A stretch of 64,000 nt of DNA from Pseudomonas subflava (lineage in GTDB: Bacteria > Pseudomonadota > Gammaproteobacteria > Pseudomonadales > Pseudomonadaceae): NCBI RefSeq assembly GCF_023823685.1, contig NZ_JAMXBF010000003.1, positions 434,001 to 498,000 of the forward strand, written 5' to 3'. Every line of letters starts with the position of its first letter. Position 1 is the stretch's first letter. A model generated the notes under the pieces. That model did not search any database and was not told where the DNA came from. It saw only the letters and a program-made list of their open reading frames with translations. The position numbers and the translations under genes were made by a program. Positions 15,987-24,537 of the stretch are shown here, one piece after another.

Positions 15987-18900
15987 TCATGCGCCTCCTC
16001 CGAACAACGCGTCGAGCGCATCCAGCAGCGCGTCGGCCGGCCGCGCGAAATACACGCCCGCCTCCGGCATGCCGCGCAGGAACAGGTACCAGGCGCCGCC
16101 CAGCTGCTCGTCTTCGAAGCCGGCCAGGCGCGTGCGCAGGAAGCGCCGCAGCGCCACCAGGTAGATCAGGTATTGCAGGTGGTAGTGCTCGGCGGCGATG
16201 GCCTGCTCCAGGCGACCGGCGCCGTAGTGCGTGGCGGTCGGGCCGAGCCAGTTGGACTTGTAGTCGAGGATGTACCAGCGCCCGGCATGCTCGAAGGTCA
16301 GGTCGATGAAGCCCTTCAAAAAGCCTTTCAGCTCGTCGAACTGCAGGCGCTCGGCGGCCTGACGCATGGCCGGCGGCAGGCCGTGCGCCGGATCGGCCAG
16401 CAGTTCGCGCAGGCGCTGCACATCGAGGCGCTCGACCGGGAAGGTGAAGCCCAGCTCGGGCAGGCGCCGGTTGGGCTGCAACGCCGCCAGGCACAGGCCC
16501 TGGCCGTCCAGATCGGTGTCCAGCACCGCCTGCAGCTGGGCGATGGCGATTTCGCTCCACAGCTCGGCGTCGATGCCGTGCTCCTGCAGAGCGAGCGGCA
16601 CCAGTTGCTCAAGGCTGCCCTTGCCACGCATCCAGTCTTCGAGGATGGCGTGCAGGCAGGTACCGGCACGGGCGCCACGCGGGAAGGCGAAGAAGCCGAC
16701 GCCCGGCTCGCTGGCATCGACCAGGGCCAGGCTGTCGCGGTCCGGCGCCTCCATATGCATGCCTGCCGATAAGCCCGAGAAGCTGCCGATGCGCCAGGCG
16801 CTGTGCAGGCTGCGCTCGAACGGTTGCAGGGCCTGGGGCGGCTCGGCGCGGCCCTCGCCGGCGGCCTGGACCTCTTCGGCGAGCGGCGCCAGGCGCGCGA
16901 TCAGCCCGGCACTGCCGTCCGCCAGTCGATCCAGCTCGGCAGCCAGAGCCGCGCCGTCGCGGGTGACCAGATGGCCGGCCAGTTCGGCCAGAGCATCCTC
17001 ACCGGGCAGCTCGCGGCCGTGCAGCAGCCAGGCCAGGGCGCTGCTGTGCAGACCCTCGTCGGGCAGCGAGCCGTCCTTCTTGGCCTTGGGCAGGGCCGCC
17101 GGGCCCCAGTGCAGCCACAGACGGTCGCGGGCGCGGGTCAGGGCCACGTAGGTCAGGCGCAGTTTCTCGGCGAAGCTCTCGCGCCGCGCCGCTTGCAGGC
17201 GCTCCTCCAGGCGCGCGCTGCCCAGGTCGAGCAGCGGCTGGCCGTTTTCATCGTGGCAGCGGGCACTGTCGGTGTGCTGGCCGAGCAGGCGGCCGTCCCA
17301 CAGGAAGGGACAGAACACCAGCGGGTACTCCAGGCCCTTGGAGGTGTGGATGGTGACGATCTGCACGCGCTCGGCATCGCTTTCCAGGCGCATCAGGGCA
17401 TCCTCGCCGGCGCCCTCGCTGCCGCGCTGGGCGGCGAACCAGGCCAGCAGCGGCTCCAGCCCCGGACGTTGCAGGCTTTCGGCCTGCAGCAGCTCGCCCA
17501 GGTGCAGCAGGTTGGTCAGCCGCCGCTCGCCGTCGATGCCGGCCAGCAGGCGCTCGGCCACCCGCTCCTGATCCAGCCAGGCCCGGAACACACGCATGAA
17601 ACCCTGCTGCTGCCAGAGCTGGTGGTACTGCTCGGCGGCGGCGCGCTCGCGGTCCCATTCCTGCTCGACTTCCTGGCAGCGGGCGATCTGCGCGGCGTCG
17701 CGGCCGAGCAGGCGGGTGGCCAGGGCATAGCGCAACACGCCCTCGCGGCCCGGCTCGGCATAGGCCGCCAGCACCGCCGCCAGCTCGCCCGCCTCCTCGC
17801 TGTGCCAGACGCTGTCGCGGCCGCGGCGCACGCTGGGCACGCCGCGGGCGGCCAGTTCGGCGGCGACGCTGGCCGCCTCGCGGTGGTTGCTGACCAGCAC
17901 AGCGATGTCGCCGCCGCGCAGGGGGTTTTTCGCGCCACCTTCCTCGAAATAAGCCTGGCCCCGGGCGCTGGCATCGAGCAGGCCGGCGATGCGCCGCGCC
18001 GTGTCCAGTGCCGCCAGCTCGCCGGCGCGGGCCTTGTTCATACTCTCGTCACCGAGCCAGACCAAGCCCAGCGGCGCACGGCCGTCCTGCTCGGGCAGCA
18101 CCAGCGTCGCGCGCGCCTTCTTGCCGGCGCTGACCGGCGGGTAGACCAGGCCCTCTTCGGCGAAGGGCTGCGGGCGGTCGAACAGGCGGTTGAGCGCGGC
18201 GATCAGCTCGGGCGTGGAGCGGAAGTTGAAGGGCAGATCGTACTGCCGCTCGGCCGCGTCCCGCGCCTTGAGATAGGTGGCGAGGTCGGCGCCGCGAAAC
18301 GCATAGATGGCCTGCTTGGGATCACCGACGAAACACAGATCGCCACGCGGGCCACCGCGCGACTGGCCAGCGTTGTCGGTTTCTCGCTCAGGCCTCGCCG
18401 CACTTGCTGCACTGTCCCAGCCTTCGCTCGAAGCCCCGTGATGGTCGTCCTGACCTTCACCCTTCGGGCCAGCGGAGCTGTCCGCATTCGCTCCAGGCGA
18501 ATGTGTTCTGGCGGGCGAGCCGCTCGCTACGCTCGCCGCTTTTGGGTAGATGCGGTCGAAGATGGCGTACTGGATCGGGTCGGTGTCCTGGAATTCGTCG
18601 ATCAGCGCCAGCGGGTATTGCTCGCGCAGGCGCGCGGCCAGGTCGTCGCCGGCCGCGCCATGCAGCGCTTCGTGCAGGCGGTTGAGCAGGTCGTCGAAGG
18701 CCAGCAGGCGCTGCGCCGCCTTGCGCTGCGGCAGCTCGACATTGAGCCGGTCGAGCAGCTCGACCTGCAGGGCGATCAGCTTCTGCCGGCCCGCCGGTTC
18801 GGCGGCGGCCAGCGCCTCGCCGAGCCGATCGAGGGCCTCCGCCAGCTCGCAGGTCGGCGCGTCGTGGCCCTTCTTGCAGGCCTTGCCCAGGGCCACGGCG

Positions 18901-19730
18901 CCGAGCTTGAGCAGACCGTCCGGCACGTCGAACAGCGCCGCCGGGTCGGCGAAGTAGGCGTCCAGTTCGGCCGACCACAACGGCAGCTTGGCGCTCTTGT
19001 GGGAGGTCTGGCTGAGGCCGCCGTGTTCGCGCAGGGTCTCGATCCAGTCATAGCCGTCGCCGCGCCACAACTCGGCGGCGTGCTGCCAGGCGGCGCTGGC
19101 GGCTTTCAGCTCGGCATCACCGACCGTCTCGCGCTCGGTGCGCGGTTCTACGTGGAGATAGGGTTTGCCGAGATGACTGCGCAGGGCCTGGCGCAGGGTC
19201 GCCGGGGTGATGCGCTGCTTGGCCAGGAAGCGCGCCCAGGCCGGGTCGGCCTCCGCCAGCACATGGCGCCAGGCGTCACCGAGCAGCGCGTCGAGCACCT
19301 CGCGGTCGTCCTGGGTCAGCTCGGCGTCGAAGTCGCCGCCGGCCTCGAACGCCGAGTCCTGCAGGGCGCGCTGGCAGAAGCCGTGGATGGTGAAGATGGC
19401 CGCCTCGTCGAAGCCGTGCACGGCCAGCAGCAGACGGCGGCGCGCCGCCTCGCCGGGATAACGGCGATGCAGCTCGACGAGGAAGTTGTCCTCGCTGGTG
19501 CCGCCTTCATACAGCGCCAGCAGCTCGGCCAGGCGCGCGCGGATGCGTTCCCTCAATTCGGCCGTGGCGGCGGTGGTGTAGGTGACCACCAGGATCTGCC
19601 CGACCGACAGCTCGCGCTCCAGCAGCAGGCGCGCATACAGCGCGGTCAGCGTCCAGGTCTTGCCGGTGCCGGCGCTGGCCTCGATCAGCGAGCGGCCAGC
19701 GAAGGACGAGTCGTGGAGGTCGAGGCTCAT
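15987..19730 (-). CDS. recB: Exodeoxyribonuclease V subunit RecB (helicase-nuclease)
   Basis: A protein of 1247 residues. Helicase motifs in order: IEASAGTGKTWTLTALYA (Walker A, near residue 17), VVTYTTAATAELRERI, IDEFQDTDPIQY (motif II, near 385), VGDPKQAIYAFRGADL (motif III, near 465), IHTSKGLEYPLVF and YVALTRARDRLW. The C-terminal RecB nuclease domain has GTCLHAILEDW and GFIDLTF...YILDYKSNW, so the D and DYK catalytic residues are present. Residues about 396-461, between motifs II and III, are an extra low-complexity stretch not expected in RecB (separate entry). ATG 19730 overlaps the stop of the upstream HEPN-like gene in an ATGA, so recB translation is coupled to that module. Confidence 0.93.
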   Translation of the reverse strand: MSLDLHDSSFAGRSLIEASAGTGKTWTLTALYARLLLERELSVGQILVVTYTTAATAELRERIRARLAELLALYEGGTSEDNFLVELHRRYPGEAARRRLLLAVHGFDEAAIFTIHGFCQRALQDSAFEAGGDFDAELTQDDREVLDALLGDAWRHVLAEADPAWARFLAKQRITPATLRQALRSHLGKPYLHVEPRTERETVGDAELKAASAAWQHAAELWRGDGYDWIETLREHGGLSQTSHKSAKLPLWSAELDAYFADPAALFDVPDGLLKLGAVALGKACKKGHDAPTCELAEALDRLGEALAAAEPAGRQKLIALQVELLDRLNVELPQRKAAQRLLAFDDLLNRLHEALHGAAGDDLAARLREQYPLALIDEFQDTDPIQYAIFDRIYPKAASVASGSPARTHSPGANADSSAGPKGEGQDDHHGASSEGWDSAASAARPERETDNAGQSRGGPRGDLCFVGDPKQAIYAFRGADLATYLKARDAAERQYDLPFNFRSTPELIAALNRLFDRPQPFAEEGLVYPPVSAGKKARATLVLPEQDGRAPLGLVWLGDESMNKARAGELAALDTARRIAGLLDASARGQAYFEEGGAKNPLRGGDIAVLVSNHREAASVAAELAARGVPSVRRGRDSVWHSEEAGELAAVLAAYAEPGREGVLRYALATRLLGRDAAQIARCQEVEQEWDRERAAAEQYHQLWQQQGFMRVFRAWLDQERVAERLLAGIDGERRLTNLLHLGELLQAESLQRPGLEPLLAWFAAQRGSEGAGEDALMRLESDAERVQIVTIHTSKGLEYPLVFCPFLWDGRLLGQHTDSARCHDENGQPLLDLGSARLEERLQAARRESFAEKLRLTYVALTRARDRLWLHWGPAALPKAKKDGSLPDEGLHSSALAWLLHGRELPGEDALAELAGHLVTRDGAALAAELDRLADGSAGLIARLAPLAEEVQAAGEGRAEPPQALQPFERSLHSAWRIGSFSGLSAGMHMEAPDRDSLALVDASEPGVGFFAFPRGARAGTCLHAILEDWMRGKGSLEQLVPLALQEHGIDAELWSEIAIAQLQAVLDTDLDGQGLCLAALQPNRRLPELGFTFPVERLDVQRLRELLADPAHGLPPAMRQAAERLQFDELKGFLKGFIDLTFEHAGRWYILDYKSNWLGPTATHYGAGRLEQAIAAEHYHLQYLIYLVALRRFLRTRLAGFEDEQLGGAWYLFLRGMPEAGVYFARPADALLDALDALFGGGA
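18345..18545 (-). repeat. Repeat-like in-frame insertion inside recB
   Basis: About 200 bp, encoding roughly residues 396-461 of RecB (for example SPARTHSPGANADSSAGP and SSEGWDSAASAARPE). It sits between helicase motifs II and III, where RecB normally has only a short loop. The DNA holds a CATTCGC/GCGAATG hairpin (18485-18503) and GCGAGC/GCTCGC arms near 18510-18540, features of dispersed palindromic elements. The frame is kept, so the element is translated. That it is an inserted repeat is inference from composition and position. Confidence 0.55.
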
Positions 19731-20167
19731 GCCAGCAGGTCCGGATGGCGCTCGGCCAGCCACGCCTCGCCCCGAAGCAGCAGGCGCTCGGCCTGCATCT
19801 GCGCTTCGTCGGCCATGGAGGCGCTGACCACGTCGCCCGAATAATCGATCACGTTGCGCTGTTTGCGCAGGGTATCGAGCAGGATCAGGGTGTCGCGATC
19901 CAGGCCGACGGTCTTCGGCAGGCTCTGCAGCATGGTCTGGTGGTGGCCCGGCTTGCTCGTCAGCGTGCGGTAACCGCTGGCCTGCAAGGCGGCGTTCGCC
20001 GATTGCATGATCGCCTTGTAGGCCATGTCGAAGCGCCCCTCCGGGCTGATCCCCGCCAGACGGGAATCGGCCAGGCTGCGTCTGGCGGCCTCCAGCAGGC
20101 GCTGGATGGCGGAGGCATCCGCGACGACGGCTTCCAGCGACAGGCCGAGCAGGTTGTCCAGGGTCAT
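19727..20167 (-). CDS. HEPN-like small protein, partner of the adjacent nucleotidyltransferase
   Basis: A protein of 146 residues, predicted all-helical. The order of genes, its size and the segment AYKAIMQSANAALQASGYR...LDTLRKQRNVIDYSGD resemble HEPN proteins that pair with MNT-type nucleotidyltransferases, as in HepT/MntA-type toxin-antitoxin systems. The usual HEPN ribonuclease motif (R-x4-6-H) is not obvious: the RKQRN segment is followed by VIDY without a histidine, so RNase activity is uncertain. The start overlaps the upstream nucleotidyltransferase stop (ATGA) and its own stop overlaps the recB start (ATGA). The module therefore sits inside the rec operon. Function as toxin, RecBCD-linked guard or something else is not shown. 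Confidence 0.65.
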   Translation of the reverse strand: MTLDNLLGLSLEAVVADASAIQRLLEAARRSLADSRLAGISPEGRFDMAYKAIMQSANAALQASGYRTLTSKPGHHQTMLQSLPKTVGLDRDTLILLDTLRKQRNVIDYSGDVVSASMADEAQMQAERLLLRGEAWLAERHPDLLA

Positions 20168-20760
20168 GGCTGCTCCTCGATCCGCTGCAGCTCGGCAGCG
20201 TCACCGATGACGAAGAGCTTCGGCTTGGCCCGCACGTCGCGCATGAAACTGCCGCGCTCGCGCAGCGCTAGGCGCCATTCCTCGGGCCGGTACAGCTTGG
20301 GATTGATCTCCCGGCCCAGCGCTTCCTGGGCCGGATACAGCGCCGCCACTGCGTCGGCGAAGCCGAGTTCGCCGATCAGCAGCAGGTCGATATCGCTGTC
20401 GGCACTCGCCTTGCCGCTGGCCGTGGAGCCGAACACGAAGGCCACCGCAACCTGGTCGCGCACGGCCAGCAGGGCATCCGCCAACACATCGGCGAGGCCG
20501 CTGGTCTTGCGCAGGATGCTGGCGAGTTCCTCGTATATCGGGCACTGGCGGTCGGCACCGTACTGCAGCTGGTTACCGACCTTGCGCTTGGTCAGCACGC
20601 CGGCTTCCGCCAGCTTGTTCAGCTCGCGCGCCAGCGTTCCGGGCTGGGTCGCGGTCAGCCGGGCGATCTCCCGCAAGTGGTAGCTGCGCTCGGGGTGCAG
20701 CAACAGCAGGCCGAGGACGCGACGGCGGTAGTCGGTGAACAGCAGCGTCGCCAGGCTCAT
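20164..20760 (-). CDS. Winged-helix + MNT-type nucleotidyltransferase protein
   Basis: A protein of 198 residues. Residues 1-70 form a winged helix-turn-helix of ArsR/MarR type (YHLREIARLTATQPGTLARE, then LTKRKVGNQLQYGA). Residues 95-190 are a minimal nucleotidyltransferase with an intact FGSTASGKASADSDIDLLLI signature (G-S...D-x-D). MNT proteins of HEPN/MNT pairs transfer AMP or other nucleotides to the HEPN partner and neutralise it; here the added DNA-binding domain suggests it also controls its own promoter. AGGAAGA lies before the ATG. It begins 65 bp after the recC stop and overlaps the next gene by 4 bp. An imperfect 21-bp palindrome lies just upstream. Confidence 0.75.
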   Translation of the reverse strand: MSLATLLFTDYRRRVLGLLLLHPERSYHLREIARLTATQPGTLARELNKLAEAGVLTKRKVGNQLQYGADRQCPIYEELASILRKTSGLADVLADALLAVRDQVAVAFVFGSTASGKASADSDIDLLLIGELGFADAVAALYPAQEALGREINPKLYRPEEWRLALRERGSFMRDVRAKPKLFVIGDAAELQRIEEQP

Positions 20761-20770
20761 GATTCTTCCT

Positions 20771-20810
20771 GTTGCCGTGAAAGCAACGTTTGTAGCCTAA
20801 AAGGCGACAA
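20771..20810. promoter_or_regulatory. Two palindromes before the nucleotidyltransferase gene (candidate operator)
   Basis: In the 65-bp gap after recC there is a 21-bp imperfect palindrome, TTGTAGCC-TAAAA-GGCGACAA (20790-20810, arms 7 of 8 matched), and a second one, GTTGC-N7-GCAAC (20771-20787). The gene just downstream encodes a winged-helix domain, so autoregulation is plausible. No clear -35/-10 pair was assigned. Confidence 0.4.
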
Positions 20811-20825
20811 CAGTGAAGCCATCTC

Positions 20826-23800
20826 TCAATCTTCCTCGTCGGCGGCCAGGGCCTTGAGCGCCGGACCCAGCAGGTTTTCGGCGAGCAGCTCGAAGCGGGC
20901 GTCGAGCGGGTCGCGCTCGCGGAAGGCCAGGGCGTACCAGGGATCGAGTGCTTCGCCGGCCAGCGGGCTGAATTCGGCGCCGAGCCAGGCGGCCCGCGCC
21001 TTGTCGCGGGCCGCGTCGAGCGGTTGCTTGCGGCTCTTGGCGCTGGGCGTCACCAGCGCCTTGGCGAACTCGTAGCTGCTGCGGCTGATGAAGGCCAGCG
21101 GCTCGCACTGTGCCTCGCGGTAGGCGGCCAGCCAGGGCTCCAGCAGCGCGCGGGCATCGCTCAACGGGCCGAGCTGCCAGTCGCCGGCAGGCGACACCAG
21201 CAGGCTCTCGCGGGCGACATCCGGGGTGGCGGCGACGTTGAGCAGCAGGTGGCGCAGCCAGAAGCCGGGCAGGTCACGGGCGTCCGGCGCGCGCAGGCGC
21301 CAGTCGAACAGGCCGCTGGAGGTCACGCCGTCGAGCCAGCCGTGCACGCGCACGCCGGCCAACTGGATATCCACCAGCAGCGGTTCGGGACTCTCCTCGG
21401 GGCGCGCCTCGAACAGGCGCGGGGCAAAGGCGCGCACCGGGCCGCGCTGCTTGCCCCACAACGCATGGCCCAGCTCGCCGGGCGGCAGCCAGCCGGCGGC
21501 GCGGGCCACGCGGCGTTCCTGTTCCTCGCTCCAGCCGCGTTCCACCGCCTGTAATGCCAGCTGGCGCAGGCCCTGGTAGGCCGAGCGCTCCAGACTGAAG
21601 GGCTCATCGGCGGCGATACCTTCCTCGGCGCTGGCCAGGCGCAGGCCCAGGCGCTGCTCCAGAAGGAAGCGCGCCGGGTGGCGGAAGCACAGCAGCAGCT
21701 GGCTGGGCTCGATCGTGAACCAGTCCTCGCCCGGCTCGGGCAGGCGCTCGATGAAGGGCGGCAACTCCAGTGTCGGCGCCTCGGCCAGGCGCTGGGCGGC
21801 GCGGAACCAGGCGGAAGCGAAGCCGCGGTGCGGGCCGTGGGCGGCGAAGTTGCCGGGGGCGAAGGGCTGCAGCGGATGCTCGACGGTGATGCCGGCGCTG
21901 GCCTTGTGCGCACCCTGGGTCGCGGTCAGATCGACCGCCTCCAGCAGCTCGCTGACCAGCACCGAGGGCGGCAGCTCGGCGTTGTCGCGCGGGTCGCGGC
22001 CGACATAGCTGAGGTACAAACCGTCCCTGGCGCTGAGTAGGGTTTCCAGGAACAGGTAGCGGTCGTCCAGGCGCCGCGCCCGGTCGCCGCGGCGCGGGCG
22101 CCGGGCGATCAGATCGAAACCGGCCGCCGGGGTGCGCCGCGGCAGGGCGCCGTCGTCCAGGCCGAGCAGACAGACCAGGCGGAACGGCAGACTGCGCATC
22201 GGCACCATGGTGCAGAAGGTCACCGCGCCAGTGAGGAAGCCCGAGGCGCCGCTGCCGCTCTCCAGCGCCGCGCCGAGCTGCTGGCGCACCAGCGTCAGTT
22301 CCACCGGGCGCACGATGCCGGCATCGGCGGCCTGGCGACCCAGGCCCGCGCAGGCCTGGCTGAGCAACAACAGCGTGTCGCCGGATTCGCGCTCATCGAA
22401 CAGCGCGTCGATCAGGCCCTGCAGGTCCAGCGCCCAGTCGGCCAGCGGCCGCGCACGCTGCAGGCGCTCGGCCAGGCCGGCAAGCTGTTCGACGAAGGCG
22501 CACAGGCGGCCGAGCAACTGAGCGCGGGCGCCCTCCAGCGCGTCCAGCGGCCAGCTGTCACCGAGCAGCGGCAGACCGTCACCGGCCAGTTGCGGCGGCG
22601 CGGCGAAGCCCAGCAGCAGGCGATCCAGGCCCTGGCGCCAGGTGAAGGCATCATCGGCGGGCAAGTCGAGGGCGGCGCGGTGGTCGCCGTCACGGCCCCA
22701 GCGCACGCCGGCCTGGCGCAGCCAGTCGCGCAGCAGCGGCAGGTCCTCGTTCTCGATGCCGGCACGGCGGGCGATGGCCGGCTGTTCCAGCCAGGCGAGG
22801 ACCTCCTCGGCGGCGAAGCGGCTCTCCGGCAGGCTGAGCAGGCCGAGAAAGGCCTCGATCAGCGGCGTTTCGGCGCGCAGGCTGCGGTCGGCCAGGCTGT
22901 AGGGCACGTATGGCGCGCCATCGCGGCGGGCGAACACGGCTTCGATGAAGGGCGCGTAGCGCTCGATGTCCGGGGTGAGCACCACCACCTGGTCCGGGCT
23001 CAGGCTCGGGTCGGCGGCGAAGCGCGCGAGCAGCTGGTCGTGCAGGATCTCCACCTCGCGCAGCGGCGAGTGGGCGATGTGCAGCTCCAGCGAGCGGTCG
23101 TCCGCGCGCAGCGCCAGGCGCTCTTCGGGGGCACGGGTGCGCAGGCGCAGGATGTCGTTCTGCAGGGCGTGCAGCAGGCTGTCGTCGGCCAGCTCGGCGT
23201 CCTGCGGGTAGATGCCGTTCTCCTCGGCGATCTGCCCGAGCAGGCTGTCGAAGAAGTCGCGGCCCTGCTTGCCCAGGCTGGCCAGCAGCGGATGGCCGAC
23301 GTCGAGGTACCAGTCCTCGGGACTGACCTCGGACTGCGCCAGCTCGCGCACGTCGCGGATCTCGCCCCAGGCCTCGCGGCAGGGGTTGAGGGCGAAGATC
23401 ACCACGTCGGCATGCCGCGCCAGACCCTCCAGCACACGCAGGTGATGCGGCGGCAATGAGCTGATGCCGAACACCAGCAGGCGCTCCGGCAGGCCTTCGA
23501 TGGGTTGGGCGCCGTGCAGCCGCGCCAGCAGCTCGCCGAGCAGGCGCGCGCGGTGCGGGTGGCCGCCCGCGGTCAGCTCCTGCCACAGCAGCGCCTGCCA
23601 GGCCTCGTCCGGGCCCAGGTCGCACAGTTCGCCGCGCTCCCAGGCGGCCAGCCAGTCGTCGCGATAGAGCAGGTACTGGTCGAACACGTCGGCGATCTTC
23701 GCCGCCAGGGCCAGGCGGCGGCGTTCGTCGCCGCCCTCCAGATAGCGCTCGAGGCGCTCGGCGCGGGCCAGATTGGCCGGCTCGCACAGCCAGTCGTACA

Positions 23801-24080
23801 GACGCCAGGTCATCGCCTGCGGGTTGAATGCCGACTGCTCCGGCAGGGCGCCGAGCACCTGGCGCGCCAGGGCCCAGACGAAGCTGGACGGCAGCTGCAC
23901 GTCGAGGTGCATGGCGATGCCCTGCTCGCGCGCCAACTGCAGCGTCAGCCAGCGGCCGATACCCTGGCTCGGCACCACCACCCGCGCCGGCGCCAGCACG
24001 TCGGCCTGCGGCTGGGCGAGCAGGCGGCAGGCGAGGGCGCCGAGGGTTTCCAGGTCGGGGGCGTGATAGAGGCTAAGCAT
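20826..24080 (-). CDS. recC: Exodeoxyribonuclease V subunit RecC
   Basis: A protein of about 1084 residues. It opens MLSLYHAPDLETLGALACRL, followed by VVVPSQGIGRWLTLQLA and LPSSFVWALARQVL, the conserved N-terminal region of RecC. RecC is the non-catalytic (inactivated helicase/nuclease fold) subunit that recognises the crossover hotspot and splits the strands in RecBCD. The length is near that of E. coli RecC (1122). A second ATG at 24086 would add MP; neither has a strong ribosome site. It is first in the leftward rec operon and is followed, unusually, by a two-gene nucleotidyltransferase/HEPN-like module before recB. Confidence 0.92.
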   Translation of the reverse strand: MLSLYHAPDLETLGALACRLLAQPQADVLAPARVVVPSQGIGRWLTLQLAREQGIAMHLDVQLPSSFVWALARQVLGALPEQSAFNPQAMTWRLYDWLCEPANLARAERLERYLEGGDERRRLALAAKIADVFDQYLLYRDDWLAAWERGELCDLGPDEAWQALLWQELTAGGHPHRARLLGELLARLHGAQPIEGLPERLLVFGISSLPPHHLRVLEGLARHADVVIFALNPCREAWGEIRDVRELAQSEVSPEDWYLDVGHPLLASLGKQGRDFFDSLLGQIAEENGIYPQDAELADDSLLHALQNDILRLRTRAPEERLALRADDRSLELHIAHSPLREVEILHDQLLARFAADPSLSPDQVVVLTPDIERYAPFIEAVFARRDGAPYVPYSLADRSLRAETPLIEAFLGLLSLPESRFAAEEVLAWLEQPAIARRAGIENEDLPLLRDWLRQAGVRWGRDGDHRAALDLPADDAFTWRQGLDRLLLGFAAPPQLAGDGLPLLGDSWPLDALEGARAQLLGRLCAFVEQLAGLAERLQRARPLADWALDLQGLIDALFDERESGDTLLLLSQACAGLGRQAADAGIVRPVELTLVRQQLGAALESGSGASGFLTGAVTFCTMVPMRSLPFRLVCLLGLDDGALPRRTPAAGFDLIARRPRRGDRARRLDDRYLFLETLLSARDGLYLSYVGRDPRDNAELPPSVLVSELLEAVDLTATQGAHKASAGITVEHPLQPFAPGNFAAHGPHRGFASAWFRAAQRLAEAPTLELPPFIERLPEPGEDWFTIEPSQLLLCFRHPARFLLEQRLGLRLASAEEGIAADEPFSLERSAYQGLRQLALQAVERGWSEEQERRVARAAGWLPPGELGHALWGKQRGPVRAFAPRLFEARPEESPEPLLVDIQLAGVRVHGWLDGVTSSGLFDWRLRAPDARDLPGFWLRHLLLNVAATPDVARESLLVSPAGDWQLGPLSDARALLEPWLAAYREAQCEPLAFISRSSYEFAKALVTPSAKSRKQPLDAARDKARAAWLGAEFSPLAGEALDPWYALAFRERDPLDARFELLAENLLGPALKALAADEED

Positions 24081-24156
24081 GGGCATCGTCCGGGTCGATG
24101 GGCGCTAGGGTAGCAGCTCGCCGCCGACGAATGGCCGGTACGCTTCTGGCGGGCGG

Positions 24157-24170
24157 TTGATCCGAGTCAA
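24157..24170. promoter_or_regulatory. Anr/FNR-type box
   Basis: TTGATCCGAGTCAA matches the Anr/Dnr consensus TTGAT-N4-ATCAA with one mismatch. It lies in the divergent region between recC (leftward) and the 98-residue gene (rightward), 57 bp before the latter's ATG. The direction of control is not evident, though the proximity to oxygen-sensor genes makes the rightward genes attractive targets. Confidence 0.5.
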
Positions 24171-24226
24171 CCGGCCATGCGCCAGTATCGCTATCGTGGC
24201 CTGAAACCCCTTGGTCACAGGCCCAC

Positions 24227-24523
24227 ATGATCACTCACGCTCCGCGCCGCATCGCCTGCAGCGATCCCCAGCTGGCCCACAGCCTGCGCCGCCAGTTCGA
24301 CGACTGCGAGGTGATCGAGGTCCCGCTCGAGTGCAGCCGCGCCTCGCTGTGCGGCTGGCTGCGGGAGGCTCCCGTGGGCGAGCGGGACCGGGTGCAGGCG
24401 GCGCTGAACGACGCCGTGGCCACTCTGGAGCGCACCCGCCACGCCTTCCGCTCGCGGGAGCTGGGCCAGCTGCGGCAGCGCCTGGAGCGGCTCTTGGTCG
24501 AATTGTCAGCACCGCCCGAATGA
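24227..24523 (+). CDS. Hypothetical protein, 98 residues
   Basis: A small soluble protein with no signal peptide or membrane segment. The N-terminal half has a compact mixed pattern (RRIACSDPQLAHSLRRQFDD, VIEVPLECSRASLCGW); the C-terminal half is strongly helical and amphipathic (ATLERTRHAFRSRELGQLRQ). I do not recognise a family. It lies between an Anr-type box and the leader of the globin-coupled cyclase gene and reads in the same direction. Codon use and GC match its neighbours, which supports a real gene. Confidence 0.6.
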   Translation: MITHAPRRIACSDPQLAHSLRRQFDDCEVIEVPLECSRASLCGWLREAPVGERDRVQAALNDAVATLERTRHAFRSRELGQLRQRLERLLVELSAPPE

Positions 24524-24531
24524 AGTAGAAC
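24503..24531 (+). promoter_or_regulatory. Candidate sigma70 promoter for the globin-coupled cyclase gene
   Basis: TTGTCA (-35, 24503-24508) and TAGAAC (-10, 24526-24531) are separated by exactly 17 bp. It overlaps the end of the 98-residue gene and would start a transcript near 24538, giving a leader of about 140 bases. Confidence 0.4.
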
Positions 24532-24537
24532 TCGCGC

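Noticed and set aside
16803..19844. A rightward open frame of 1013 codons opposite recB
   Set aside because: It is antisense to a clear RecB with all motifs. Its translation is compositionally biased (Q, G, A, R rich) with no domain, a normal effect of high GC on the complementary strand.
19731..20204. Extension of recB upstream to 20204
   Set aside because: The extra 158 residues are an alternative frame of the HEPN-like gene; RecB homology starts at ATG 19730, which overlaps that gene's stop.
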